In this document: in pieces, positions 9,131 to 17,721 of the stretch
How the letters are laid out: the number at the start of each line of letters is the position of its first letter
Position numbering within the stretch: position 1 is the first letter of the stretch
Source of the DNA: Treponema sp.
Lineage (GTDB): Bacteria > Spirochaetota > Spirochaetia > Treponematales > Treponemataceae
DNA: 64,000 nt
NCBI GenBank assembly: GCA_016293495.1
Contig: JAEDED010000003.1
Span: 82,249-146,248, forward strand
Direction: 5' to 3'
Program-made: the position numbers and the translations under genes
The notes under the pieces: generated by a model
Database searches by the model: none
The model's input: the letters and a program-made list of their open reading frames with translations, nothing else
Told to the model about the DNA's origin: nothing

Positions 9131-10352
9131 GTAAAACTTCTATTGCTTTTGAAATGATAACATCAGGCTTCTGAGGTTTTACAAGATAACTGCTTGCTCC
9201 AAGGCTTAATGCCTGAATGACAACTTCTCTCTGTGTTGCCTGAGAGTAAACAATGATTGGAGGTGAATTTGGTGAAACCTTCAGTTTTGTAAGTACATCA
9301 AAGCCTGACATTCCATGCATAAAGATATCAAGGATTGCAAGGTCGAAATGTTCTTTTTCAATAGCTTCAACAAACTCTGCACCACTTTCAAACAGAACTG
9401 TTTCGGCACCCATTGATCCGAGAGAACGCTGGAGTAAAGAACGTACAACGCTGTCATCATCAATTACTGCAACGCGGAATACTGTTCCTTCTGTGTCATC
9501 GATATCGAGATCAAAGTTAAAGCGGGTATCAATTGATTCATCATCGATTTCCTGCTGAGTAAGAATTTCTTCGGCAATCAATTCCGGAACATCTTCTTCT
9601 GAAGCAGAAATAGAAACAAAGGAATTAAGAACTTTGCGTAAATCTGTTACAACCTTGATTTCGGCATACTGTGGATGACCATCAAGGAATGCAGGAATAA
9701 AACTGTCGAGAGAAAGAATCTTGATATTTTTATTCTGGATTCTTGTTTCTGTAAGGATTGTTTCAAACAGATATTCCAAATTGATTCCGTCGACGAACGA
9801 AAGCTTAAGGTCAGTCATCATGAGAATGAGCTTTGGATTTGTAAGTTCCTGTTTATCAATAAGCTCTGTAAGTCTGTATTTTAAGAGAGTGATTTTTTCG
9901 CGGTTTAGTACCTGTGCAAATTCAACAAAAATAATATTGTTGTTGTGGTGAACCTGAAGAATAGAATGTGTTGTATCAACCGAGAAAGAAATTTTTAATA
10001 CGTTTCCAATTGCTTCGATAAAAGCATTGAATTTAATTGGGGTAGGAAAGTATTTGATAACGCCATATCTTACAAGAGATGCAATGCGGCCCTTATCAAG
10101 CTGAGGCCCTGTAAGAATGACAGGAATGTTTTTTGCGTTTGGATCAGACTGCTTGCTTTTCAAGAAGTCCATCAAATCAGTAAAGGAATCTGAAACATCC
10201 ATAATAACGAGGTCTGGCAATGATGTAACAAGCCTTGTGTAAGCGTCACGACGTCCGTTTGTAACTTCAACAGTAATATTTTCTGCCGAGAGTTTTTCCC
10301 TCATAAAATCACTGAAAAGTTTTGATGAATCAATAATGAGAACCTTTTTCAT
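9114..10352 (-). CDS. Response regulator with two receiver domains
   Basis: 412 residues. An N-terminal receiver-like domain (KVLIIDSS, LVIMDVSD) is followed by a central region of about 140 residues (about 125-265) that has no recognised motif and resembles an anti-sigma-antagonist/STAS-like fold only loosely. A C-terminal receiver domain (RVAVIDDDS, LAILDIFMHG, conserved K in VKPQ) ends the chain. There is no DNA-binding or enzymatic output domain. It is first in a three-gene minus-strand operon and is likely the input or relay partner of the sensorless kinase downstream. Confidence 0.85.
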   Translation of the reverse strand: MKKVLIIDSSKLFSDFMREKLSAENITVEVTNGRRDAYTRLVTSLPDLVIMDVSDSFTDLMDFLKSKQSDPNAKNIPVILTGPQLDKGRIASLVRYGVIKYFPTPIKFNAFIEAIGNVLKISFSVDTTHSILQVHHNNNIIFVEFAQVLNREKITLLKYRLTELIDKQELTNPKLILMMTDLKLSFVDGINLEYLFETILTETRIQNKNIKILSLDSFIPAFLDGHPQYAEIKVVTDLRKVLNSFVSISASEEDVPELIAEEILTQQEIDDESIDTRFNFDLDIDDTEGTVFRVAVIDDDSVVRSLLQRSLGSMGAETVLFESGAEFVEAIEKEHFDLAILDIFMHGMSGFDVLTKLKVSPNSPPIIVYSQATQREVVIQALSLGASSYLVKPQKPDVIISKAIEVLHAKSR

Positions 10353-10490
10353 ACCTTTCTATTATATGGCTAATTAAACTGTTTAGCAATATGATAATTC
10401 TGCACCTCTTTTGAAGCTGCAGTTAAGTTTTTTGTTGTTGTATCTGAGAAATTGGGCTAAAATATTAAAATCAAAATAAAAGAGGTATTT

Positions 10491-11111
10491 ATGAAATTTG
10501 TTGAAATTCTTGCACCGGGTTTTGAGGAAATCGAAGCCCTTTCACCAGTTGATTATTTGAGAAGAGGCGGAGTTGAAGTTACGATAGCAGGAATTTCTGC
10601 AGCCGGAGAATCTTATTCCAAGGTTATTACAGGCGCTCACGGCATTAAAGTGGAATGTGACATCGCCTTTGACGAATACCTGTCGTCCCTCAACGGTGAA
10701 CTTCCTGATGGAATCATCATTCCTGGCGGTATGCCTGGAGCTGCAAATATCGGTGCAAATAAAACCGTTCTTGACCTTATCATAAAAATGAACGAACAAA
10801 AAAAGTTTATCTGCGCAATCTGTGCAGCTCCGATTGTGGTACTTGCTCAGACTGGTATTCTTGCCGGTAAACAGTTCACCTGTTATCCGGGAATGGAGCA
10901 GAACATTGCAAAATTTATTCCAGACCCTGCAAAGATTAGTGAACTGATGAACGGCACTTACCTTAATCTTGATAAATCTCATATCATCGATGGAAACATC
11001 ATCACTGGTAAAGGTCCCGGGGCTGCCGAAGAATTCTCAATGCTTATTCTTAAAGCTGCCTGCGGCGTCGATGAAATGATGCGTGTCAAAACTGCAAGTA
11101 TTCAAAGATAA
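10491..11111 (+). CDS. DJ-1/PfpI family protein (ThiJ/YajL-like)
   Basis: 206 residues, DJ-1 superfamily. The family glutamate is in GFEEIEA and the nucleophilic cysteine is C111 in ICAICAAP, on the nucleophile elbow, preceded by the glycine-rich PGGMPGAANIG. Members act as protein/nucleotide deglycases, chaperones or glyoxalases; the old ThiJ label does not imply thiamine synthesis. An AGAGG site precedes the ATG. Monocistronic, convergent with the YeiH-type transporter. The exact reaction cannot be assigned. Confidence 0.88.
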   Translation: MKFVEILAPGFEEIEALSPVDYLRRGGVEVTIAGISAAGESYSKVITGAHGIKVECDIAFDEYLSSLNGELPDGIIIPGGMPGAANIGANKTVLDLIIKMNEQKKFICAICAAPIVVLAQTGILAGKQFTCYPGMEQNIAKFIPDPAKISELMNGTYLNLDKSHIIDGNIITGKGPGAAEEFSMLILKAACGVDEMMRVKTASIQR

Positions 11112-11142
11112 TATATTTAATAAAAAAAGGATAATCAGTATA

Positions 11143-12222
11143 TTACCAGAGATTCAAAAGATGCTGCATCAAAAGGCTTACACCTGTAATGCTGATCCAG
11201 CAGACAGCTCCGAGGATCAAAGGCTTTCCGCCTGTCTTTACAAGTTTAACAATGTTAGTGTTAATACCGATTGCAGCCATTGCAAGTACGATAAAGAACT
11301 TGGAACAGGTCTTAAGGAACTTGAAAATTTCAGTTACTGTTGCAAGAACCTGTGGATCTGTAATGTATGCTTCGCAGAGAGTTGTGATTAAAGAAGCAAG
11401 AATGAAGTAAATGATAAAGAAAGGGAATACTTTCTTGAAACTGAAACCGCCTGCAGATGCGGCTGCTTCAGGTTTTTCTGCAGCAAGCTTTTTAGCTTTT
11501 GAAGCCTGATAAAGGGCAAGAACAAGAGTAATAGGAATGATGGCAAGTGTTCTTGTAAGCTTTACAGTTACAGCTTTATCAAGTGTCTGTGAACCGAGAT
11601 TCCACATTGCATCCCATGTTGAAGCAGCTGCTGTTACAGAAGAAGTATCGTTAACCGCAGTTCCTGCAAAAATACCAAAGCCGTTTCCACTAGCAGTAGA
11701 GAATGCAAGTAACTGTCCGAGATAAGGAAAAATCAAAGCCGCAACTACATTGAAGAAGAAGATTACAGAAATAGCCTGTGCAACTTCTTCGTCGTCAGCA
11801 TTGATTACAGGCGCTGTTGCTGCTACTGCAGAACCGCCGCAGATTGATGAACCTACGCCAATTAAAACAGAAATGTTTGAAGGCATTTTCATAATCTTGT
11901 AGAAAAGAAATGCAACAATAAGTGAAGTTGCAATTGTTGAACAGATGATAGGAAGTGATTCAGCGCCTGTTTTGGCAACAACGCTAAGATTCAATCCGAA
12001 GCCGAGAAGGATTACTGCGTACTGAAGGATTTTTTTTGAAACGAATTTTATTCCGTCTGCGAAAGGTTCTTTATTTTTAATAAAGAGGGTAATGATCATA
12101 CCTGCAATAATTGCAATTACAGGACCGCCGACAACCGGAAACATTTTGCCTAAAAACCATGATGGAACGGCAATTACAAGTGCAAGTAAAATACCTTTCC
12201 ATGATTTCTGAATAAAGTTCAT
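11143..12222 (-). CDS. YeiH/UPF0324 family membrane protein (putative anion exporter)
   Basis: About 359 residues with 9-10 hydrophobic segments, of the YeiH/UPF0324 family often annotated as putative sulfate exporter. Family landmarks include GVGSSICGGSAVAATAPV and FAGTAVNDTSSVTAA. I place the start at the ATG at 12220-12222 (MNFIQKSWKG), preceded by GAGG; a longer frame to 12306 has an implausible leader. Substrate is unproven in the family. It is divergent from an amino-acid ABC transporter but not evidently co-functional. Confidence 0.88.
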   Translation of the reverse strand: MNFIQKSWKGILLALVIAVPSWFLGKMFPVVGGPVIAIIAGMIITLFIKNKEPFADGIKFVSKKILQYAVILLGFGLNLSVVAKTGAESLPIICSTIATSLIVAFLFYKIMKMPSNISVLIGVGSSICGGSAVAATAPVINADDEEVAQAISVIFFFNVVAALIFPYLGQLLAFSTASGNGFGIFAGTAVNDTSSVTAAASTWDAMWNLGSQTLDKAVTVKLTRTLAIIPITLVLALYQASKAKKLAAEKPEAAASAGGFSFKKVFPFFIIYFILASLITTLCEAYITDPQVLATVTEIFKFLKTCSKFFIVLAMAAIGINTNIVKLVKTGGKPLILGAVCWISITGVSLLMQHLLNLW

Positions 12223-12323
12223 GAAGACCTCAGTGTTATAAAGTTTTAATAAGTATAACACAGTCGCTGAATCAGTTAAAGAAGTCTGAAGTAATAAAAA
12301 AAGCATATAATAGGTTTAATCAA

Positions 12324-12352
12324 TTGTTTTAGATGGGAACAAATGTTATAAT
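12324..12352 (+). promoter_or_regulatory. Promoter of the amino-acid ABC operon
   Basis: TTGTTT (12324-12329), 17-base spacer, TATAAT (12347-12352). The leader of about 30 bases contains the GGAG ribosome site before the ATG at 12391. Confidence 0.65.
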
Positions 12353-12390
12353 ATAGACCTATTTTTTTCTTAAAAATGGAGATATATAAA

Positions 12391-13167
12391 ATGAAAAAAA
12401 TCGCATTAGTTGTACTTGCTGTAATGTCTCTTGTACTTACAAGCTGTGGAAAAGAAAAAGTTGTAATCAACGGTGTTGCAGATCTCGAAAATAAAAAAAT
12501 TGGTGTTCAGTCTGGAACTACTGGTGAAGCATGGGTTCAGGAAAATGTTAAAGGTTCAAAAATTGCATCTTTCAAAAGTGGAATTGATGCTGCCTTGGAT
12601 TTGAAGACAGGCCGTATCGATGCTGTGGTTCTTGATGAACTTCCTGCAAAAGAAATTGTAGCTCACAATGATGACCTTACAATTATTTATGACCCGGTAT
12701 TTACAAACAGTAAAGAAGAATATGCCATTGCCATCAAAAAGGGTAACAAAGAACTTCTTGATAATGTAAACAAGACAATTGACACTCTTAAAGCTAACGG
12801 TGAATATGACAAGCTTATTCAGGCATTTATGCCTGCTGACGGAAACATCGTAGTTCCAGAAGCAAAAAATTCTTCAGCTTCTAAAATTATTAAATTAGGA
12901 ACAAATGCGGCATTCCCTCCATTTGAATACATTGATGGAAAAAATGTTGCAGGTTTTGATATTGAAATGGGAAGAGCAATCGCAGAAACTTGTGGTGCTA
13001 AACTCGAAGTTGTTGACATGAACTTTGATTCCCTTATTCCTGCTCTTGCATCCGGTGCAATTGATTTTATTGCTGCCGGAATGTCAGTTACAGAAGAAAG
13101 AAAGCAGAACGTAGATTTCTCAGTTCCTTACTTTGCTTCAGAACAGGTAATCATCATTCGTAAGTAG
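12391..13167 (+). CDS. Amino-acid ABC transporter binding lipoprotein, circularly permuted SBP_bac_3
   Basis: 258 residues from the ATG at 12391 (GGAG upstream); an ATG at 12376 would sit on that ribosome site. Lipobox LTSC, Cys at 19. The cluster 3 binding-protein halves are in reversed order. The segment that normally follows the hinge (DLENKKIGVQSGTTGE at 31 to DKLIQAFM at 147) comes first, then a Ser/Ala linker (148-166), then the normal N-terminal part (LGTNAAFPPFEYIDG at 169 to FSVPYFASEQVIIIRK at the C-terminus). The order of motifs is seen directly. It probably binds a polar amino acid and feeds the permease and ATPase that follow. I recall similarly arranged proteins in Firmicutes, so this may be a recurring architecture. 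Confidence 0.9.
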   Translation: MKKIALVVLAVMSLVLTSCGKEKVVINGVADLENKKIGVQSGTTGEAWVQENVKGSKIASFKSGIDAALDLKTGRIDAVVLDELPAKEIVAHNDDLTIIYDPVFTNSKEEYAIAIKKGNKELLDNVNKTIDTLKANGEYDKLIQAFMPADGNIVVPEAKNSSASKIIKLGTNAAFPPFEYIDGKNVAGFDIEMGRAIAETCGAKLEVVDMNFDSLIPALASGAIDFIAAGMSVTEERKQNVDFSVPYFASEQVIIIRK

Positions 13168-13173
13168 GTTTTT

Positions 13174-13842
13174 ATGTTTAATGCATTCATTGAAACAATG
13201 ATTGCAAAACAGCGCTGGCTCTTAATGCTTGAAGGTCTTGGAGTTACCATTTTAATCGCTGTTTGTGCAATTGTAATTGGAACCATTCTCGGTTGTATTT
13301 TTGCCTTGATGAAAATTTCGGACAGTAAATTTCTCCGCGTAATTGCAGAAATTTATACAACTGTACTTCGTGGAATTCCTCTTGCAACACAACTCATGAT
13401 TTTCTATTTTGTAATTTTTGCACCAATGGGATTTGATGCCCTGCTTACTGCAATAATTGCTTATGGTATAAATTCAGGGGCTTACTGTACGGAAATATTC
13501 CGTGCCGGTATTCAGGGAATTGATATCGGCCAGACAGAAGCCGGTCGTTCCCTGGGGTTAAGCAAAACTCAGACTTTATTTAAGATTATTCTTCCACAGG
13601 CTGTAAAGGCTGTGCTTCCAACTTATACAAGCGAATTCATTGTACTTATCAAAGAAACTTCAGTTGCAAGTTTTATTGCCGTTGTTGATTTGACAAAAGT
13701 TGGAGATCAGATCCGCAATGCAACTTATAACGCATGGATTCCTCTTTTAACTTGTGCTGTTATTTATCTTATTATGACTGTAGGCCTTACAAAGCTTTTC
13801 GGTCTTCTTGAAAAAAGGTTGGCAAAAAGTGATAGACATTAA
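13174..13842 (+). CDS. Amino-acid ABC transporter permease (HisM/GlnP type)
   Basis: 222 residues with about five membrane segments. The permease signature EAGRSLGLSKTQTLFKIILPQAVKAVLP provides the coupling-helix loop for the ATPase, and RGIPLATQLMIFY is typical of the polar amino-acid family. It begins 6 bases after the binding-protein stop, so it is in the same operon, and its end overlaps the ATPase gene by 14 bases if the GTG at 13829 is used. A single permease would act as a homodimer. Confidence 0.93.
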   Translation: MFNAFIETMIAKQRWLLMLEGLGVTILIAVCAIVIGTILGCIFALMKISDSKFLRVIAEIYTTVLRGIPLATQLMIFYFVIFAPMGFDALLTAIIAYGINSGAYCTEIFRAGIQGIDIGQTEAGRSLGLSKTQTLFKIILPQAVKAVLPTYTSEFIVLIKETSVASFIAVVDLTKVGDQIRNATYNAWIPLLTCAVIYLIMTVGLTKLFGLLEKRLAKSDRH

Positions 13843-14551
13843 GGATTTACATATTACATTTGGAAAACTGCATGTATTGAAAGGTGTTTCCACAAAGATT
13901 TCTAAAGGTGAAAAAGTTGTAATTATCGGACCTTCAGGTTCAGGTAAGTCTACAATGCTCCGCTGCATGAACCGTCTTGAAACTCCAGATTCAGGTTCGA
14001 TTAATTTTGAAGGTATTGAACTAACTGCAAAAGACTGCAACCTTGACCGCTGCCGTCAGAAAATGGGAATGGTTTTTCAGCACTTTAATCTTTTTCCTCA
14101 TCTGACTGTTCTTGAAAATATTACTCTTGCACCTGTAACTCTTGGACTTCAGTCAAAGGAAGAAGCTAAGAAAGATGCAATTAATCTCCTTGAAAGAGTA
14201 GGGCTTGCTGACAAGGCTTCAAGTTATCCTTCATCTCTTTCTGGCGGTCAGAAACAGAGAATTGCAATTGTACGTACTCTTGCAATGAAACCGGATGTAA
14301 TTCTTTTTGATGAACCGACAAGTGCACTCGACCCTGAAATGGTTGGAGAAGTTCTTGAAGTAATGAAAGGACTTGCAAAAGAAGGAATGACAATGGTTGT
14401 CGTAACTCACGAAATGGGATTTGCAAGAGAAGTTGCAGACCGCGTTCTTTTTATGGACGGCGGTGTAATTATGGAAGAAGGAACTCCTGAAGAAATATTC
14501 CAGAATCCAAAATGCGACAGATTGAAGCAGTTCCTTGATTCTGTGCTTTAA
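13829..14551 (+). CDS. Amino-acid ABC transporter ATPase (GlnQ type)
   Basis: 240 residues from GTG at 13829 (VIDIKDLHITFG); a TTG at 13808 would add seven residues not typical of the family. Walker A GPSGSGKST, Q-loop GMVFQHFNLFPHLTV, signature LSGGQKQRIAI, Walker B VILFDEPTSALDPE and H-loop VTHEMGFA are all intact. It powers uptake through the permease encoded just upstream. A terminator follows at 14579, closing the three-gene operon. Confidence 0.94.
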   Translation: MIDIKDLHITFGKLHVLKGVSTKISKGEKVVIIGPSGSGKSTMLRCMNRLETPDSGSINFEGIELTAKDCNLDRCRQKMGMVFQHFNLFPHLTVLENITLAPVTLGLQSKEEAKKDAINLLERVGLADKASSYPSSLSGGQKQRIAIVRTLAMKPDVILFDEPTSALDPEMVGEVLEVMKGLAKEGMTMVVVTHEMGFAREVADRVLFMDGGVIMEEGTPEEIFQNPKCDRLKQFLDSVL

Positions 14552-14578
14552 CAATTCTTTTGTCTTTAAAAATAATCA

Positions 14579-14615
14579 GGGCTGTCCATTTCTTTTTGGA
14601 CAGCCCCTTTTTTTA
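14579..14615 (+). terminator. Rho-independent terminator of the amino-acid ABC operon
   Basis: GGGCTGTCC (14579-14587) pairs with GGACAGCCC (14598-14606), followed by a run of T. It may also serve ackA, which converges from the right. Confidence 0.9.
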
Positions 14616-14627
14616 TTAGCTTCTCAA

Positions 14628-15971
14628 TTATTTTCCAATGATGTCGCGTGCAAGAATCTTTGCAATGTTAGGACGTTTTGCGATATCGCCTTTGAGTCCT
14701 TCTTCGCGAGCTTTGTTTACGTATGATGGATCCTGGAAAGAATACTTGAACTTTGTATGAACATCGTAAGTTCCCTGCATCAAAGCATAAGCATCTTCTG
14801 TCATTACAAGTTCTTCGTCTGTAGGAATTACGAAAATCTTTGTCTTTGAATCATCTGCATGAATGTAAGTTTCAGCATTACCCGTAAATGACCATTCATT
14901 GCGTTCTTCAGAAATCTTAATTCCATATTCTTCAAGACCTTCACAAGCGAGTTTACGGAACACTGGTCCGCGTTCACCAACACCTGCTGTCCATACGATA
15001 GCATCTACATGTCCAAGTTCAGCCATGAATGCACCGATGTATTTTTTGATGCGGAGAGCTTCCATTTCGATTGCAAGCTGACAGTCTTTGTTTCCTTCTT
15101 TTGCACCGATTTCGATATCGCGGCGGTCAGAATATTTTCCTGTAATACCCAGACATCCTGATTTCTTGTTTAATGCGCTGTCCATTTCGTCAGCAGTCAT
15201 TCCTGTTTTTCTCATGATGTAGAAAGGAAGAGCAGGGTCAAGGTCACCAGAACGAGTTCCCATTACGAGACCTTCAAGCGGTGTAATACCCATTGTTGTA
15301 TCGTAACAAACGCCGCCTTTAACAGCACACATTGATGAACCGTTTCCAACGTGACAGATGATTACGTTTGTATCTTTAGGATCTTTTCCAAGGAGAACTG
15401 CAGCGCGTTTTGCTGTATAAAGGAATGATGTTCCATGGAATCCGTAACGGCGTGCAGCATATTTTTCGTACCATTCTTTTGGAATTGCATACATAAATGT
15501 TTTTTCAGGCATTGTCTGGTGCCATGCTGTATCCATGATTGCTGAGTGTGGAATGTTTGGCATAACCTTCTGAGCTGCTTCAATACCCATGATGTTTGCA
15601 GGCATGTGAAGAGGTCCGAGGTCAATTACTTCTCTGAAGCCGTCGAGAACTTCTGGAGTAATGAGAACTGATTTTGTAAATTTTTCACCGCCATGGAGAA
15701 CACGGTGACCAACAGCTCCAATTTCGTCCATTGATTTAATAACACCAACTTCAGGGTCAGTGATTTCTTTGATAATCAATTCGATTGCTTCTTTGTGAGT
15801 AGGGCAAGGGCTTTCAATTTCAGTCTTCTGTCCTTTAGCTTTGTGAGTAATGCATGAGCCTTCAATTCCGATGCGTTCTACAACACCGTTAGCCATTACT
15901 TCTTTGTTGTCCCAGTCATAAACCTGGTACTTAGCAGATGATGAACCACAGTTCAATGTTAAAATAACCAT
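14628..15971 (-). CDS. ackA: Acetate kinase
   Basis: 447 residues, slightly long for the family (about 400). It makes ATP and acetate from acetyl phosphate in the cytoplasm. Seen: N-terminal LTLNCGSSSAKYQVYD, substrate region GHRVLHGGEKF, GFHGTSF, CHVGNGSSMCAVKGG, and MGITPLEGLVMGTRSGDLDP. A GAGGAG site precedes the ATG. Phosphotransacetylase is not in the window. With the succinate genes at 19364-33375 it indicates a mixed acetate/succinate fermentation. Confidence 0.97.
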   Translation of the reverse strand: MVILTLNCGSSSAKYQVYDWDNKEVMANGVVERIGIEGSCITHKAKGQKTEIESPCPTHKEAIELIIKEITDPEVGVIKSMDEIGAVGHRVLHGGEKFTKSVLITPEVLDGFREVIDLGPLHMPANIMGIEAAQKVMPNIPHSAIMDTAWHQTMPEKTFMYAIPKEWYEKYAARRYGFHGTSFLYTAKRAAVLLGKDPKDTNVIICHVGNGSSMCAVKGGVCYDTTMGITPLEGLVMGTRSGDLDPALPFYIMRKTGMTADEMDSALNKKSGCLGITGKYSDRRDIEIGAKEGNKDCQLAIEMEALRIKKYIGAFMAELGHVDAIVWTAGVGERGPVFRKLACEGLEEYGIKISEERNEWSFTGNAETYIHADDSKTKIFVIPTDEELVMTEDAYALMQGTYDVHTKFKYSFQDPSYVNKAREEGLKGDIAKRPNIAKILARDIIGK

Positions 15972-16027
15972 AACGAATTCTCCTCAAATATTCGAACAGT
16001 ATAATTAATTGATGTTTTTTTGGCAAA

Positions 16028-16077
16028 CACTGTGCGTTAGCACTCCGACATTTTAATCGTTGTGATCATACACAGTG
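16028..16077. repeat. Inverted repeat between ackA and the OppA-like gene
   Basis: CACTGTG (16028-16034) and CACAGTG (16071-16077) are inverted copies around a 36-base loop. It could be an operator upstream of ackA or a weak terminator for the minus-strand OppA-like gene; the loop is long for a terminator. Confidence 0.35.
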
Positions 16078-16095
16078 CGCGTAATTAACTTATCT

Positions 16096-17721
16096 TTACT
16101 TTGACGCTACGACACCGTGCTTGAAGGCGGAATTCTGTTTTTTAAAGTATAGGTTTTTGAAAGGGTGAATGTTAAGAGGATTGTCTGACCATCCACCGAT
16201 TTCATTTGTATTTACAGTTGCCATTCCGATTGAATAGCAGACTGGAATAATCATTCCGCTTGATAACAGAATGTCTTCTGCATCTGACAGATATTTATAG
16301 CGTTCAAATTTATCCATTGTGTGATTAGCTTTTTCAAGAAGCCTGTCATATTCTTCATTTTTCCAGTTGCTCTCATTCAGGTTTGAGTCACCTCTGAAAA
16401 GTTCGAGGAATGCAACAGGATCCGAGAAATCTCCGATCCAAGTATAAATGAAAAGATCGGCTTTTGTTGCTTTGACATTTCCCATAAAAAGATTGTCTTT
16501 TGAAACTTTGATTTTAAGATTAACACCAGCACGGGCCCAGGCATTCTTAATCATTGTTGCCTGCTGAAAAGAACCGGTTCCTTCAGGAATAATTGCAGTT
16601 AATTCAATTATGTCTTCTTCTTTAAGTCCAAGTTCTTTCTTAGCTTCCTTCATAAGATTTTTTGCGTAATCAAAATCTGTAAAATCAAGCGGAGCCGGAG
16701 ATGAGTATCCTGAAAGCGGAAGAACCAAAGTTCCTGCCGGGAATATTGCTCCGTATCTTATCTGATCCCACGGAGTTGCTGCCATAAGTGCCTGTCTAAC
16801 TTTTTCTGTCAGGTAAGGGGAATTTCCTTCCTTGAAAAAATAATAAGTTGTCCCGAAAATTTTTTCCAGCAGGATTGCTTCTTTATCGAGAAGTGCCTTG
16901 CTGTCATAGTCGCTGTCGATCCATTGAAGTTCCCCTTTGTTGAAAAGTGAAGTTACTTCTTCAGCATTTGTGTTTGCGTTGATGACTATTTTTGGCAGAA
17001 GAACGGAATCTTTGTTGTAATAATATTCATTCTTTACAAGAATCAATTCTCTTTCTGTATGTTTTAAGATTTTATACGGACCAGAATAATTTCCTTTTTC
17101 AAGGTCAACTGCGGCAAAGGAATGATGGCAGAGAATCTGTGGAAGATGTGCCAGCGGAGAAGTCAGTTCAATGCACAGAGTGTTTTTATCTTTTGCATAG
17201 ATTGCAACGTCTTCAGCTTTTCCTTTGCCGAGACGATATTCCCTGGCACCTTTTATTACATCAAGAAAGGATGCATAACTTGCATCTCTGTTCGAAAGAA
17301 GCGCAAGCCATGATTTTTTGAAATCTTCACTTGTAATGGGAGTTCCGTCAGAAAATTTTGCATCACTTCTTAAAGTAAAAATCCAGTAAAGCTTATCACG
17401 ACTTGTTTTGAATTCCTGACAGATGGCGTAGTCAGGATCTGCAGTCAGCGAATTGTAAGAAAACAGACCTTCGTGTGTGCTGTTTAAAACCTGAGCTTCT
17501 GCAAGGTAACTTGAAGTGTGAGGATTAAGATTTAATCTTAAGGTCTGGTAATTAACGTGAAAATCTTTCTGTTCTTCAAGTGCATCATTGTGCTCGAAAC
17601 TTCTGTAAAGATTATCAATTGCCTGTGGATTAAGTTCATTCAGGTCAAGAACCTGGCTGTATAAAAAAAAGCCTGCGCTCATAACAAGCGCAGCGCATAA
17701 AAATTTTTTAATCATTTTCAA
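16096..17721 (-). CDS. OppA-like peptide-binding protein (SBP_bac_5)
   Basis: 541 residues. An N-terminal signal peptide (to about residue 22, no lipobox Cys) precedes a family 5 solute-binding domain: NLNPHTSSYLAEAQVLNSTHEGLF, FTLRSDAKFSDGTPITSEDFKKSW, and the C-terminal DLFIYTWIGDFSDPVAFLELF. It should bind oligopeptides in the periplasm for an Opp permease. No permease lies beside it; the Opp ATPases at 3-1390 could be partners. Its start overlaps the end of the unknown 470-residue gene by 14 bases, so the two are translated as a pair. Absence of a lipid anchor is unusual for a spirochaete binding protein. Confidence 0.88.
   Translation of the reverse strand: MKMIKKFLCAALVMSAGFFLYSQVLDLNELNPQAIDNLYRSFEHNDALEEQKDFHVNYQTLRLNLNPHTSSYLAEAQVLNSTHEGLFSYNSLTADPDYAICQEFKTSRDKLYWIFTLRSDAKFSDGTPITSEDFKKSWLALLSNRDASYASFLDVIKGAREYRLGKGKAEDVAIYAKDKNTLCIELTSPLAHLPQILCHHSFAAVDLEKGNYSGPYKILKHTERELILVKNEYYYNKDSVLLPKIVINANTNAEEVTSLFNKGELQWIDSDYDSKALLDKEAILLEKIFGTTYYFFKEGNSPYLTEKVRQALMAATPWDQIRYGAIFPAGTLVLPLSGYSSPAPLDFTDFDYAKNLMKEAKKELGLKEEDIIELTAIIPEGTGSFQQATMIKNAWARAGVNLKIKVSKDNLFMGNVKATKADLFIYTWIGDFSDPVAFLELFRGDSNLNESNWKNEEYDRLLEKANHTMDKFERYKYLSDAEDILLSSGMIIPVCYSIGMATVNTNEIGGWSDNPLNIHPFKNLYFKKQNSAFKHGVVASK

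Noticed and set aside
12223..12306. N-terminal extension of the YeiH-like protein
   Set aside because: The ATG at 12220-12222 has a ribosome site and starts the normal family N-terminus; the extension covers the intergenic promoter region.
16035..16060. CIRCE heat-shock operator
   Set aside because: Only one half-site (TTAGCACTC) is present; the second half at the required 9-base spacing is missing and no heat-shock gene is adjacent.
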